Shown: one piece after another, positions 19,507 through 27,930 of the stretch
Layout: the number at the start of each line of letters is the position of its first letter
Numbering within the stretch: position 1 is the first letter of the stretch
Assembly (NCBI RefSeq): GCF_025200925.1
Contig: NZ_CP104174.1
Coordinates: 124,001-188,000, forward strand
Reading direction: 5' to 3'
DNA: 64,000 bases
From: Bradyrhizobium sp. CB1015
GTDB taxonomy: Bacteria; Pseudomonadota; Alphaproteobacteria; Rhizobiales; Xanthobacteraceae
Program-made: the position numbers and the translations under genes
Notes under the pieces: generated by a model
Seen by the model: only the letters and a program-made list of their open reading frames with translations
Told to the model about the DNA's origin: nothing
Databases searched by the model: none

Positions 19507-21717
19507 TTATAAAAAGCTCTGCGGATCGACGTCGACTTCGAGCTTGAGATTGCCTGTCGGCTTCGGGCAGACCGCGAGCCAGTTGCGTAAATAGTCCGAG
19601 AGATCGAAACCGCGCGCCGATTTCACCAGGATGCGGAAGCGGTAGCGGCCCTTGATGACGGCGAGCGGCGCTTCGGCGGGGCCGAGCACCACGACGCGCT
19701 CGTCGCGCGGCGCGAGCGCGACGAGCTTGCGGCCAAAGCCTTCGGCGCCCGGGCGGTCGCCGGCGGAGATGATCAGGCTGGCGAGCCGGCCGAACGGCGG
19801 ATAGAGCGTCTTCTCGCGCAGCTCGATCTCGCTGTCGTAGAAGGCCTCGCGGTCGCAGGCGATCAAGGCCCGCATCACGGGATGATCGGGCTGGTGGGTC
19901 TGGAGATAGCCGACGCCGCGGCCCTGCTCGCGGCCGGCGCGGCCGATCACCTGGTTGAGCAATTGCCAGGTGCGCTCGGCCGCACGCGGGTCGCCGTTGG
20001 AGAGGCCAAGATCGGCATCGACCACGCCGACCAGATTGAGCCGCGGGAAGTTGTGACCTTTGGCCACGAGCTGCGTGCCGATGATGATGTCGACGCGGCC
20101 CTCCGCGATCTCGGCGAGCTCGCTTCGCATCGTCTCGATCGAGGTGATGAGATCGCTCGACAGCACCATGGTGCGGGCTTGCGGGAACAGCGCCGCCGCC
20201 TCCTCCTGCAGGCGCTCGACGCCGGGGCCGACCGCGACCAGCGATTCCTCGGCCGAGCAGTTCGGGCAGATGTGCGGGCGCGGCATCGAGAAGCCGCAAT
20301 GGTGGCAGACCAGGCGCTGGCGAAAGCGGTGATCGACCAGCCAGGCGTCGCAGATGGTGCAGGCGAAGCGATGGCCGCAGGCACGGCACAAGGTCAGCGG
20401 CGCATAGCCGCGGCGGTTGAGGAACAACAGCGCCTGCTCGCGTCGCTCGATCGCGATCCTGATCTCGCCGGCAAGCCGCGGCGAGATGAAGCGGCCGCGC
20501 GCGGGCGGCTCGCGGCGCAGGTCGATGGCCTCGATATGCGGCATGTGCTGGCCGCCGAAGCGCGAGGGCAGCGCGATGCGCTGATAGCGGTTCTTGCGCG
20601 CATTGACCTCGGACTCCACCGACGGCGTCGCGGAGGCCAGCACGACCGGAATCTTGGCGATATGCCCGCGCACCACCGCCATGTCGCGGGCGTGGTAATG
20701 CACGCCGTCGTCCTGCTTGTAGGCCTGGTCGTGCTCTTCATCGACGACGATGAGGCCGAGATTGGCATAGGGCAGAAACAGCGCCGAGCGCGCGCCGACC
20801 ACGACCGGCGCCGAACCTTCGGAGATCGCGGCCCAATTGCGCGCGCGGGTGCGCGGGGTCAGCTCGGAATGCCATTCGATCGGCCGCACGCCAAAGCGCT
20901 GCGCGAAACGGTCGAGGAACTGGCCGGTGAGCGCGATCTCCGGCATCAGGATCAGCGCCTGCTTGCCGCGACGGATCACCTCGGCGACGGCCTCGAAATA
21001 GACCTCGGTCTTGCCCGAGCCGGTGACGCCGTCGAGCAGCGCGACGTGGAAGGTGCCGTTGGCCGCGAGCGCGCGCATCGCATCCACACCGGCACGCTGC
21101 AGCGGCGAAAAATCCGGCCGGCCGAATTCCGGATCGGGCGCCGGCGGCGGAGGCGGCGGCGGCATCGGCTCCACCGTGAGCGTGCCTTCATCGACGAGGC
21201 CGTCGATCACGCCCGAGGAGACGCCGGCCTCCTTGGCCGCCTCGGACTTGCCGTGCAGCAGCCGGTCCGACAGCACCGCGATCACGCGCTGGCGCGCCGG
21301 CGTCAGACGCTTCGGAGGCTCGCCGGTCAGGCGCACGCCGGCGCGCACCCGCTCCGGGCCGAGAGTCTCGCCCATGCGCAGGCACATGCGCAGCACCATG
21401 CCGCGCGGGCTCAGCGTGTAATTGGCGACCCAGTCGACCACCGAGCGCAGCTCGGGCTTGAGCGGCGGGATGTCGAGCTTCTCGCTGACCTCCTTGAGGC
21501 GGTTATGCAGGCGCGGATCGGGATTGGCGTTCTCGCCCCAGACCACGGCCAGCACCTCGCGCGGACCGAGCGGCACACCGACGAGATCGCCCGCCTTCAG
21601 CTCCATGCCGCGCGGCACCTTGTAGGAATAGGTCTGGTCGAGCGCGACGGGCACCAGCACGTCGACCATGCGGGTCGCGGTGGCGGGGGCGGTGTTGTTG
21701 CGCGGCGATTGGTCCAT
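19507..21717 (-). CDS. priA: Primosomal protein N' (replication restart helicase PriA)
   Basis: 3'-to-5' superfamily 2 DNA helicase that reloads the replisome at stalled forks. The 736-residue protein has an N-terminal DNA-binding domain (about 1-110), Walker A GVTGSGKTEVYFEAV (about 229-243), the DEEH-type Walker B in IVVDEEHDQAYKQDDG, and a zinc-binding insert with eight cysteines (CRACGHRFACTICD, LVCHHCGFS, CPNCSAEE). The ATG at 21717 fits the family N-terminus MVDVLVPVALDQTYSY after a short extension. xerC is divergent with a 112-bp gap. Confidence 0.96.
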   Translation of the reverse strand: MDQSPRNNTAPATATRMVDVLVPVALDQTYSYKVPRGMELKAGDLVGVPLGPREVLAVVWGENANPDPRLHNRLKEVSEKLDIPPLKPELRSVVDWVANYTLSPRGMVLRMCLRMGETLGPERVRAGVRLTGEPPKRLTPARQRVIAVLSDRLLHGKSEAAKEAGVSSGVIDGLVDEGTLTVEPMPPPPPPPAPDPEFGRPDFSPLQRAGVDAMRALAANGTFHVALLDGVTGSGKTEVYFEAVAEVIRRGKQALILMPEIALTGQFLDRFAQRFGVRPIEWHSELTPRTRARNWAAISEGSAPVVVGARSALFLPYANLGLIVVDEEHDQAYKQDDGVHYHARDMAVVRGHIAKIPVVLASATPSVESEVNARKNRYQRIALPSRFGGQHMPHIEAIDLRREPPARGRFISPRLAGEIRIAIERREQALLFLNRRGYAPLTLCRACGHRFACTICDAWLVDHRFRQRLVCHHCGFSMPRPHICPNCSAEESLVAVGPGVERLQEEAAALFPQARTMVLSSDLITSIETMRSELAEIAEGRVDIIIGTQLVAKGHNFPRLNLVGVVDADLGLSNGDPRAAERTWQLLNQVIGRAGREQGRGVGYLQTHQPDHPVMRALIACDREAFYDSEIELREKTLYPPFGRLASLIISAGDRPGAEGFGRKLVALAPRDERVVVLGPAEAPLAVIKGRYRFRILVKSARGFDLSDYLRNWLAVCPKPTGNLKLEVDVDPQSFL

Positions 21718-21829
21718 GAGCCGGGAATCGGAACCTTGAGGCGTTGAGGCTAGCGCCGCGCGGCGGCCTTAGCGAACGATAAACCAGTGTGATGCGATAT
21801 ACTGTGCGGAATCACCACGTCCAGAGCGC

Positions 21830-22795
21830 ATGAGCAAAGCGGCCGCCCCACAAATCGAGCTCGCCAGCGCCGATCCCTCGATCGCGCAGGAGATGGCGCG
21901 CTGGCTGGCGCATCTCGGCGCCGAGCGGCGACTGTCGCCGAAGACGCTGGAGGCCTATGGCCGCGACTTGCGGCAATGCCTGGACTTCCTCAGCAATCAT
22001 TGGGGCGAGCGCGTCACGCTCAAGCGCTTCGCCGCGCTGGAGGCGACCGACGTGCGCGCCTTCATGGCGATGCGCCGGGCCGACGACATTGCCGGCCGCA
22101 GCCTGATGCGCGCGCTGGCGGGCCTGCGCTCGTTCGGACGTTTTCTGGAGCGCGAGGGCAAAGGCAAGGTCGGCGCGTTGTCGGCGATCCGCGCGCCGAA
22201 GGTGGCGAAGAGCTTGCCGAAGCCGCTGCCGATGGCATCGGCCAAACGTCTTGCCGATGCCGACGAGCGCGCCGGCGAGGAACGCGAGACGTGGATCCTG
22301 GCCCGCGATGCCGCGGTGATGGCCCTGCTCTACGGCTCGGGCCTGCGCATCTCCGAAGCGCTCTCCCTGAAGCGCCGCGAGGTGCCGCGTCCCGGCGAGG
22401 GCGACGTGCTGGTCGTCACCGGCAAGGGCAACAAGACCCGCATGGTGCCGGTGCTGCAAAACGTGCTTGCGCTGATTCAAGAGTACGTCGCGATCTGTCC
22501 CTATCCGCTGCCGGCGGAGGGGCCGATCTTCGTCGGCGCACGCGGCGGCCCCTTGAGCCCGCGCATCATCCAGCTTGCGATGGAGCGGCTGCGCGGCGCG
22601 CTTGGGCTGCCCGACAGCGCCACGCCGCACGCGCTCCGGCATTCCTTCGCCACGCATCTGCTCTCGCGCGGCGGCGATCTGCGCGCCATCCAGGAATTGC
22701 TCGGCCATTCCTCGCTGTCGACGACGCAGGTCTATACCGGCATCGATTCCGAGCGGCTGCTCGAGGTCTATGCGAGCGCGCATCCACGGCGCTGA
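21830..22795 (+). CDS. xerC: Tyrosine recombinase XerC
   Basis: Site-specific recombinase that, with XerD, resolves chromosome dimers at dif. The 321-residue protein has the N-terminal SAM-like DNA-binding domain (about 20-115) and the catalytic domain with the full active-site set: R173 (GSGLRISEAL), K199 (TGKGNKTR), H267 and R270 (PHALRHSFATHLL), H293 (LLGHSSLSTTQ), and the nucleophile Y302 (QVYTGI). The sequence is a housekeeping XerC rather than a phage integrase, and no integrated element borders it. Confidence 0.95.
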   Translation: MSKAAAPQIELASADPSIAQEMARWLAHLGAERRLSPKTLEAYGRDLRQCLDFLSNHWGERVTLKRFAALEATDVRAFMAMRRADDIAGRSLMRALAGLRSFGRFLEREGKGKVGALSAIRAPKVAKSLPKPLPMASAKRLADADERAGEERETWILARDAAVMALLYGSGLRISEALSLKRREVPRPGEGDVLVVTGKGNKTRMVPVLQNVLALIQEYVAICPYPLPAEGPIFVGARGGPLSPRIIQLAMERLRGALGLPDSATPHALRHSFATHLLSRGGDLRAIQELLGHSSLSTTQVYTGIDSERLLEVYASAHPRR

Positions 22796-22896
22796 ATTGC
22801 CGCTGAATTCTGACATGAAGCTGTCATAGCGGTCAGGCCTCTTGCGCAGGCCGCGCGGTTCGGTCAATCGTTGCGGCACCGAAGCGGAGTGGAATC

Positions 22897-23484
22897 ATGA
22901 GCGCACATGAAAGCATGGAGCATGCCGAGCACGCCGAACACGCGTCCGGCTCGAACAAGAAGATCGCCCTTCTGATCGCCGTGCTGGCGCTGTTCCTTGC
23001 GATTTCCGAGACGCTCGGCAAGGGCGCTCAGACCGAATCGATCAGCAAGAACGTCGAAGCCGCCAATCTCTGGGCGTTCTTCCAGGCCAAGAGCATCCGC
23101 CGCACGGTGGTGGTGACCGCGGCGGAGCAGGGCAAGCTGACACTGGCCGCCACGGCCGAGGCGCAGAAGCCCGCCGTGCAGAAGCAGATCGACGACTGGA
23201 CCAAGACCGCGCAGCGCTACCGCTCCGAGCCGGAGACCGGCGAAGGCACCGAGCAGCTTGCGGAGAAGGCCAAGCATGCCGAGCACGATCGGGACGAGGC
23301 GACCGCGAAGTACCACCATTTCGAGCTGGCCTCGGCCGCCTTCCAGATCGGCATCGTGCTGGCCTCGGCCACCATCATCACCGGCATGCTGGCGCTCGCC
23401 TATGTCAGCGGCGTGCTGACGATCGCCGGCCTGATCATGACCGCGCTCGGCCTGTGGTGGCCGCATCTGTTGCATTTGCATTAG
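22897..23484 (+). CDS. DUF4337 membrane protein
   Basis: A 195-residue protein with a His/Glu-rich N-terminus (MEHAEHAEHA), a first transmembrane helix (about 22-42, KIALLIAVLALFLAISE), a charged helical soluble region (about 60-145) and two more hydrophobic helices at the C-terminus (about 150-192). This arrangement and the ETLGKGAQTESI segment match the DUF4337 family. Function is unknown. It lies downstream of xerC with a 101-bp gap and is followed by a palindromic repeat. Confidence 0.82.
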   Translation: MSAHESMEHAEHAEHASGSNKKIALLIAVLALFLAISETLGKGAQTESISKNVEAANLWAFFQAKSIRRTVVVTAAEQGKLTLAATAEAQKPAVQKQIDDWTKTAQRYRSEPETGEGTEQLAEKAKHAEHDRDEATAKYHHFELASAAFQIGIVLASATIITGMLALAYVSGVLTIAGLIMTALGLWWPHLLHLH

Positions 23485-23510
23485 TCGGTGCAACAACGTC
23501 TCACTTACTC

Positions 23511-23654
23511 CGTCATCCTGAGGCGCGAGGCTCGCGATGCAACGCATCGCGCGCGGAGCCTCGAAGGATGAACGGCCGAGCTGCAGCCGCGCGGATAGAG
23601 CCGGGCCGTCGCCCTTCGAGGGCCGCTGAAGAAGCGGCCGCCTCAGGGTGACGG
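23511..23654. repeat. Palindromic repeat, family D (catcctgaggcgc type)
   Basis: Starts CGTCATCCTGAGGCGCG and ends CGCCTCAGGGTGACGG, with nested GAGGCTCGCGATGC and GCATCGCGCGCGGAGCCTC arms and CCTTCGAGG elements. Related copies are at 43732 and 51816. Confidence 0.8.
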
Positions 23655-23676
23655 TGTGAGATGATTGTGCCGGCAC

Positions 23677-24207
23677 TCACCGCGCCTGATGCACGCTCTT
23701 CCTGAAGCGCTGGATCAGACGCAACGTGCGTGACGACCAGCCCTCGCCGTCGCCGGCGATCAATTCGCGGATGCGGCGCTTGATCGGGTCGACCAGCGCG
23801 GCGGCCTTGGCGCGGACCTTCAGCACCAGAGCGTAGATCCGCTCGAACCAGCGCATCTCCAGAAGCTTGTCGCGCGTGACGTCGAACACGAAGGCGGTGA
23901 CGCCGACGCCGACGAGCTTTGCGAACACGATCGTGAAGACGGCGCTGGTCCAGTATTCGTGCGCGAGCAGCCACAGGCCGACCAGCTTGAGCGGAAACAG
24001 CGGAATGACGGGGACCGCGAACACGATCAGCGTCATGGCCGGCGACAGCGCATCGACGCGCTCCGTCAGCCATTGCTTGAAGCGCGCAAGCGGGATGGCC
24101 GCGACGACCTTGGCAACGATCGGCTCGAGATGGTCCCACAGCCAGGCTTCGATCAGAAAGACGATCGCAAGCAGGACCCAGAGCGGTTGAAGAAGGCGGC
24201 GCAGCAT
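23677..24207 (-). CDS. Conserved membrane protein of unknown function
   Basis: A 176-residue protein with three predicted hydrophobic helices: about 7-24 (LQPLWVLLAIVFLIEAWL), about 56-80 (AMTLIVFAVPVIPLFPLKLV) and about 85-108 (WTSAVFTIVFAKLVGVGVTA). The C-terminal 65 residues are basic and helical, probably cytoplasmic. I do not recognise a family. ATG 24207 was chosen because an upstream extension to 24375 would overlap lpdA and is Arg/Pro-rich with no protein character. It lies 34 bp downstream of the lpdA stop on the same strand and may be cotranscribed. Confidence 0.75.
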   Translation of the reverse strand: MLRRLLQPLWVLLAIVFLIEAWLWDHLEPIVAKVVAAIPLARFKQWLTERVDALSPAMTLIVFAVPVIPLFPLKLVGLWLLAHEYWTSAVFTIVFAKLVGVGVTAFVFDVTRDKLLEMRWFERIYALVLKVRAKAAALVDPIKRRIRELIAGDGEGWSSRTLRLIQRFRKSVHQAR

Positions 24208-24241
24208 GTGTTTCCCGCCCGGTTCGGCGCTGGGCGCTTCG

Positions 24242-25642
24242 CTACATATGGATGGCCCGCTTGCCGACCGCAAGCGCGGCTTCCTTGACGGCCTCCGAGC
24301 GGGTCGGATGGGCGTGGCAGGTGCGCGCGAGATCTTCCGCACTGCCGCCAAATTCCATGAGAACACACGCTTCATGGATCATTTCGCCGGCTTCGCGGCC
24401 GATAATGTGCACGCCGAGCACGCGATCGGTCTTCGCATCTGCGAGAATCTTCACAAAGCCGTCGGTGGTCTGGTTGACCTTGGAGCGGCCGTTGGCGGTG
24501 AACGGAAATTTCCCGACGGTATAAGCCACACCCGCCTGCTTCAGTTCCTCCTCGGTCTTGCCGACGGAGGACACTTCCGGCGTGGTATACACGACGCCGG
24601 GGATCACATCGTAATTCACGTGGCCGGCCTGGCCGGCGATGATCTCGGCGACCGCAACGCCTTCATCCTCCGCCTTGTGCGCGAGCATGGGTCCAGCGAC
24701 GACGTCGCCGATGGCATAGACGCCCTTCAGGCTGGTGGCGAAATGCGGATCGATCTGCACCCGGCCGCGCGCATCGAGCGCGACGCCGGCTTCCTTGAGG
24801 CCGAGGCCGTCGGTGTAGGGCACGCGGCCGATGCAGACCAGAACGACGTCGGCTTCGATGGTCTCGGCGGCACCGCCGGAAGCCGGTTCGATTTTCGCGA
24901 GCAATGCCTTGCTGTTCACCTCGACGCCGGTCACCTTCGAGCCCAGCTTGAATGCAAATCCCTGCTTTTCAAGGATGCGCTGGAATTGCTTGGCGATCTC
25001 GCCGTCCATGCCGGGCAGGATGCGGTCGAGGAATTCAACCACCATGACTTCGGATCCGAGCCGGCGCCACACAGAGCCGAGTTCGAGCCCGATCACGCCG
25101 GCGCCAATGACCAGCAATCTGCCTGGCACCTTCTCCAGCGACAGCGCGCCGGTCGAGGACACGATGCGCTTCTCGTCGATCTCGATGCCCTTGAGACGCG
25201 CGATGTCGGAGCCGGTGGCGATCACGATGTTCTTGGTCTCGACCACCTGCGACTTGCCGTCGGCGGAGACCTCGACCTTGCCGGCGCCCAAGATCTTGCC
25301 GGTGCCCTTGAGCACGTCGATCTTGTTCTTCTTCATCAGGAACTCGACGCCCTTGACGTTGCCGTCGATGCCCTGCTGCTTGAAGTTCATCATCGCGGGC
25401 AGATCGAGCTTCGGCGCGGAAACGCTGACGCCCATCTTGGCGAAGGAATGGCCGGCTTCCTCGAACATCTCGGAGGCATGCAGCAGCGCCTTCGACGGCA
25501 TGCAGCCGACATTGAGGCAGGTGCCGCCGAGGGTTGCGTTCTTTTCGACCACGGCGACTTTCATGCCGAGCTGGCTGGCGCGCACCGCGCAGACATAACC
25601 GCCCGGTCCGGTGCCGATGACGACGAGATCGTAGGTAGCCAT
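24242..25642 (-). CDS. lpdA: Dihydrolipoyl dehydrogenase (E3)
   Basis: FAD enzyme that reoxidises the dihydrolipoyl group of the 2-oxoglutarate dehydrogenase E2, passing electrons to NAD. In 466 residues it shows the FAD-binding [10 protein letters not shown] (about 10-19), the redox disulfide in [13 protein letters not shown] (C42, C47), the NAD-binding [10 protein letters not shown] (about 180-189), and the C-terminal His-Glu pair in HAHPTRSEA. Its position after sucA-sucB and an SDR gene indicates it serves the 2-oxoglutarate complex, although such E3 proteins can be shared with other complexes. Confidence 0.97.
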   Translation of the reverse strand: MATYDLVVIGTGPGGYVCAVRASQLGMKVAVVEKNATLGGTCLNVGCMPSKALLHASEMFEEAGHSFAKMGVSVSAPKLDLPAMMNFKQQGIDGNVKGVEFLMKKNKIDVLKGTGKILGAGKVEVSADGKSQVVETKNIVIATGSDIARLKGIEIDEKRIVSSTGALSLEKVPGRLLVIGAGVIGLELGSVWRRLGSEVMVVEFLDRILPGMDGEIAKQFQRILEKQGFAFKLGSKVTGVEVNSKALLAKIEPASGGAAETIEADVVLVCIGRVPYTDGLGLKEAGVALDARGRVQIDPHFATSLKGVYAIGDVVAGPMLAHKAEDEGVAVAEIIAGQAGHVNYDVIPGVVYTTPEVSSVGKTEEELKQAGVAYTVGKFPFTANGRSKVNQTTDGFVKILADAKTDRVLGVHIIGREAGEMIHEACVLMEFGGSAEDLARTCHAHPTRSEAVKEAALAVGKRAIHM

Positions 25643-25700
25643 GAGAGAAAGTCCCGTAAGGTTAGGCGTGATGAGGATGTGTCAGCGTCCGCGCGGCGCG

Positions 25701-26462
25701 TCAGCGTCCGCCGGACACATCGAGAATGGCTGAGGTGACGTAGGAGGCCTCGTCCGAGATCAGCCAGACGATGGCATTGGCGATTTCGTCGGCGGTGCCG
25801 ACGCGCTTCATCGGCACCAGATGGGCCAGACGATGGGCGCGGTCGGGCTCGCCACCGGCGGCGTGGATTTCGGTGTCGATCAGGCCGGGACGGATCGCCG
25901 CGACGCGGATGCCCTCGCCCCCGACCTCATGGCCGAGGCCGACGGTGAAGGAATCGATCGCGCCCTTGGACGCGGCGTAGTCGACATAGGTGTTGGGCGA
26001 TCCGAGCCTCGACGCGACCGAGGACAGGTTGACGATGACGCCGCCCTTGCCGCCATGCTTGGTCGACATCCGCTTCACGGCCTCGCGCGCGCAAAGGATG
26101 GAGCCGGTGACGTTGACCGCCATCACGCGCTGGATGCGCTCGGCCGACATCTCGTCGACACGCACGCCGCTCTTGCCGACGATGCCGCCATTGTTGACGA
26201 GCGCCCCGAGCGTGCCGAACTTGTCGGCCTCCTTGAACAAATTGAGGATGTCGCTTTCCTCGGCGACATCGCATTTCACCGCGATGGCCTTGCCGTTGCT
26301 GGCCGCGATCTGCGCGACCACCTCGTCTGCGGCCTTCTTGTTGCTGGCGTACCCGACCACGACGCGATAACCGCGCGCGGCCGCCGCGATCGCGGTCGCC
26401 CGCCCGATGCCGCGGCTGCCGCCGGTGATGACAACGACTTTATCCGTCACGCGCGCCTCCAT
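25701..26462 (-). CDS. SDR-family NAD(P)-dependent oxidoreductase
   Basis: A 253-residue classical short-chain dehydrogenase. The cofactor loop is GGSRGIGRA (about 14-22), the catalytic Ser lies in VNLSSVAS, the Tyr-Lys pair in YVDYAASKGAI (about 157-167), and NNGGIVG replaces the common NNAG motif. The A-to-G change in NNGG is common in this subgroup (SDR glucose/ribitol-like). Substrate is unknown. It sits between sucB and lpdA on the same strand with small gaps (58 bp to each neighbour), so it is probably cotranscribed with the 2-oxoglutarate dehydrogenase genes. Confidence 0.9.
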   Translation of the reverse strand: MEARVTDKVVVITGGSRGIGRATAIAAAARGYRVVVGYASNKKAADEVVAQIAASNGKAIAVKCDVAEESDILNLFKEADKFGTLGALVNNGGIVGKSGVRVDEMSAERIQRVMAVNVTGSILCAREAVKRMSTKHGGKGGVIVNLSSVASRLGSPNTYVDYAASKGAIDSFTVGLGHEVGGEGIRVAAIRPGLIDTEIHAAGGEPDRAHRLAHLVPMKRVGTADEIANAIVWLISDEASYVTSAILDVSGGR

Positions 26463-26516
26463 GGTTCGACACGCGCCGTCGCATTAGTCGCGACGGCGCT
26501 CGCAAAGCATCAGCGA

Positions 26517-27758
26517 TCAGAGATCGAGCACCAGGCGCGCCGGATCTTCCAGGCTCTCCTTGACGCGGACCAGGAAGGTGACGGCTTCCTTGCCGTCGAT
26601 GACGCGGTGATCGTAGGACAGCGCCAGATACATCATGGGGCGAACCTCGATCTTGCCGCCGACGACCATCGGCCGCTCCTGGATCTTGTGCATGCCGAGG
26701 ATGCCGGACTGCGGCGCGTTCAGGATCGGCGTCGACATCAGCGAGCCGTAGATGCCGCCGTTGGTGATGGTGAAGGTGCCGCCCTGCATCTCGTCGATCT
26801 TGAGCTGGCCGTCACGGGCGCGGCGACCGAAATCGGCGATGCTCTTCTCGATGTCGGAGATCGACTTGTGGTCGCAGTCGCGCACCACGGGCACGACGAG
26901 GCCCTTGTCGGTGCCGACGGCGACGCCGATGTGATAATAGTTCTTGTAGATCAGGTCGCTGCCGTCGATCTCGGCGTTGACGGCAGGGATGTCCTTCAGC
27001 GCCTGAACGACGGCCTTGGTGAAGAAGCCCATGAAGCCGAGCTTGGCGCCGTGCTTCTTCTCGAACGCGTCCTTGTAGTGCGCGCGCAGCGCCATGACGT
27101 TGGTCATGTCGACCTCGTTGAAGGTCGTGAGCATCGCTGCGGTGTTCTGCACGTCCTTGAGGCGACGCGCGATGGTCTGGCGCAGGCGGGTCATCTTGAC
27201 GCGCTCTTCGCGGGCGGCGTCATCGGCCGGCGACGGCGCGCGAACCTGCACGGCCGCGGCGGGCTGGTTGACCGGGGTCGGCGCCGAGGCCGCGCGCTCG
27301 ATTGCGGCCAGCATGTCGCCCTTGGTGACGCGGCCGTCCTTGCCGGAGCCCGGAACGGTCGAGGCGTCGATACCGGTCTCGGCCGACAGCTTGCGCACCG
27401 ACGGCGCGAGCGGCGCGTCGGCCGGCGGCGCCTTCGCCGCAGCGGGAGCCGGCGCGGGAGCAGCGGCGGCAGCCGCAGGAGCGGCAGCCTTCGCCGGCGC
27501 GGCGGCGGGCTTGGCCGCCCCGGCACCTTCGGTGATCTGGCCGAGCAGCGCGCCGACGGCAACGGTCGCACCATCGGCCGCGATGATCTCGCTCAGCGTG
27601 CCGGCGGACGGCGCTGGGACTTCGATGGTGACCTTGTCGGTCTCGAGCTCCACCAAGGGCTCGTCGACGGCGACGGGATCGCCGGCCTTCTTGAACCAGC
27701 GGCCGATGGTGGCCTCGGTGACGGATTCGCCGAGCGTCGGCACACGAATTTCAGTCAT
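26517..27758 (-). CDS. sucB: 2-oxoglutarate dehydrogenase E2, dihydrolipoyl succinyltransferase
   Basis: Core of the 2-oxoglutarate dehydrogenase complex; transfers succinyl groups to CoA. The 413-residue protein has one lipoyl domain with the lipoylated lysine K42 in ETDKVTIEV, an Ala/Pro-rich linker, a peripheral-subunit-binding domain (about 125-160, [20 protein letters not shown]), a second linker and the catalytic domain from about 185 with the active-site [13 protein letters not shown] near residue 385. One lipoyl domain is normal for SucB. sucA is upstream with a 172-bp gap that contains a strong hairpin. Confidence 0.96.
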   Translation of the reverse strand: MTEIRVPTLGESVTEATIGRWFKKAGDPVAVDEPLVELETDKVTIEVPAPSAGTLSEIIAADGATVAVGALLGQITEGAGAAKPAAAPAKAAAPAAAAAAPAPAPAAAKAPPADAPLAPSVRKLSAETGIDASTVPGSGKDGRVTKGDMLAAIERAASAPTPVNQPAAAVQVRAPSPADDAAREERVKMTRLRQTIARRLKDVQNTAAMLTTFNEVDMTNVMALRAHYKDAFEKKHGAKLGFMGFFTKAVVQALKDIPAVNAEIDGSDLIYKNYYHIGVAVGTDKGLVVPVVRDCDHKSISDIEKSIADFGRRARDGQLKIDEMQGGTFTITNGGIYGSLMSTPILNAPQSGILGMHKIQERPMVVGGKIEVRPMMYLALSYDHRVIDGKEAVTFLVRVKESLEDPARLVLDL

Positions 27759-27871
27759 GGTCTCTTCCTTAAGGGATCGCAGGTAGCGGTCATGAATTCA
27801 GGTGTCATCGGCCGGCGAAAAGCAGGCCATCCAGCAAGCCGGGACGTTCGCATTCACGTCACGGCTACTGA

Positions 27872-27913
27872 ATGCCCCGCTCCGGTGCGCTGGTTGCGCA
27901 CAAGGCGGGGCAT
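27872..27913. other. Strong nested hairpin between sucA and sucB
   Basis: Outer arms ATGCCCCGC and GCGGGGCAT enclose an inner GTGCGC-TGGTT-GCGCAC stem-loop. It begins about 18 bp past the sucA stop. No T tract follows on the minus strand; an RNA-stability or attenuation role is possible. Confidence 0.5.
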
Positions 27914-27930
27914 GACTCAGTTCAAAAAGT

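Noticed and set aside
21830..22795. Integrase of a genomic island
   Set aside because: Although a tyrosine recombinase, the sequence and context are those of housekeeping XerC, and there is no tRNA target or direct repeat nearby.
22897..23484. Metal-binding regulator because of the His/Glu-rich N-terminus of the DUF4337 protein
   Set aside because: The motif is short, and the rest of the protein is a typical DUF4337 membrane protein with no DNA-binding part.
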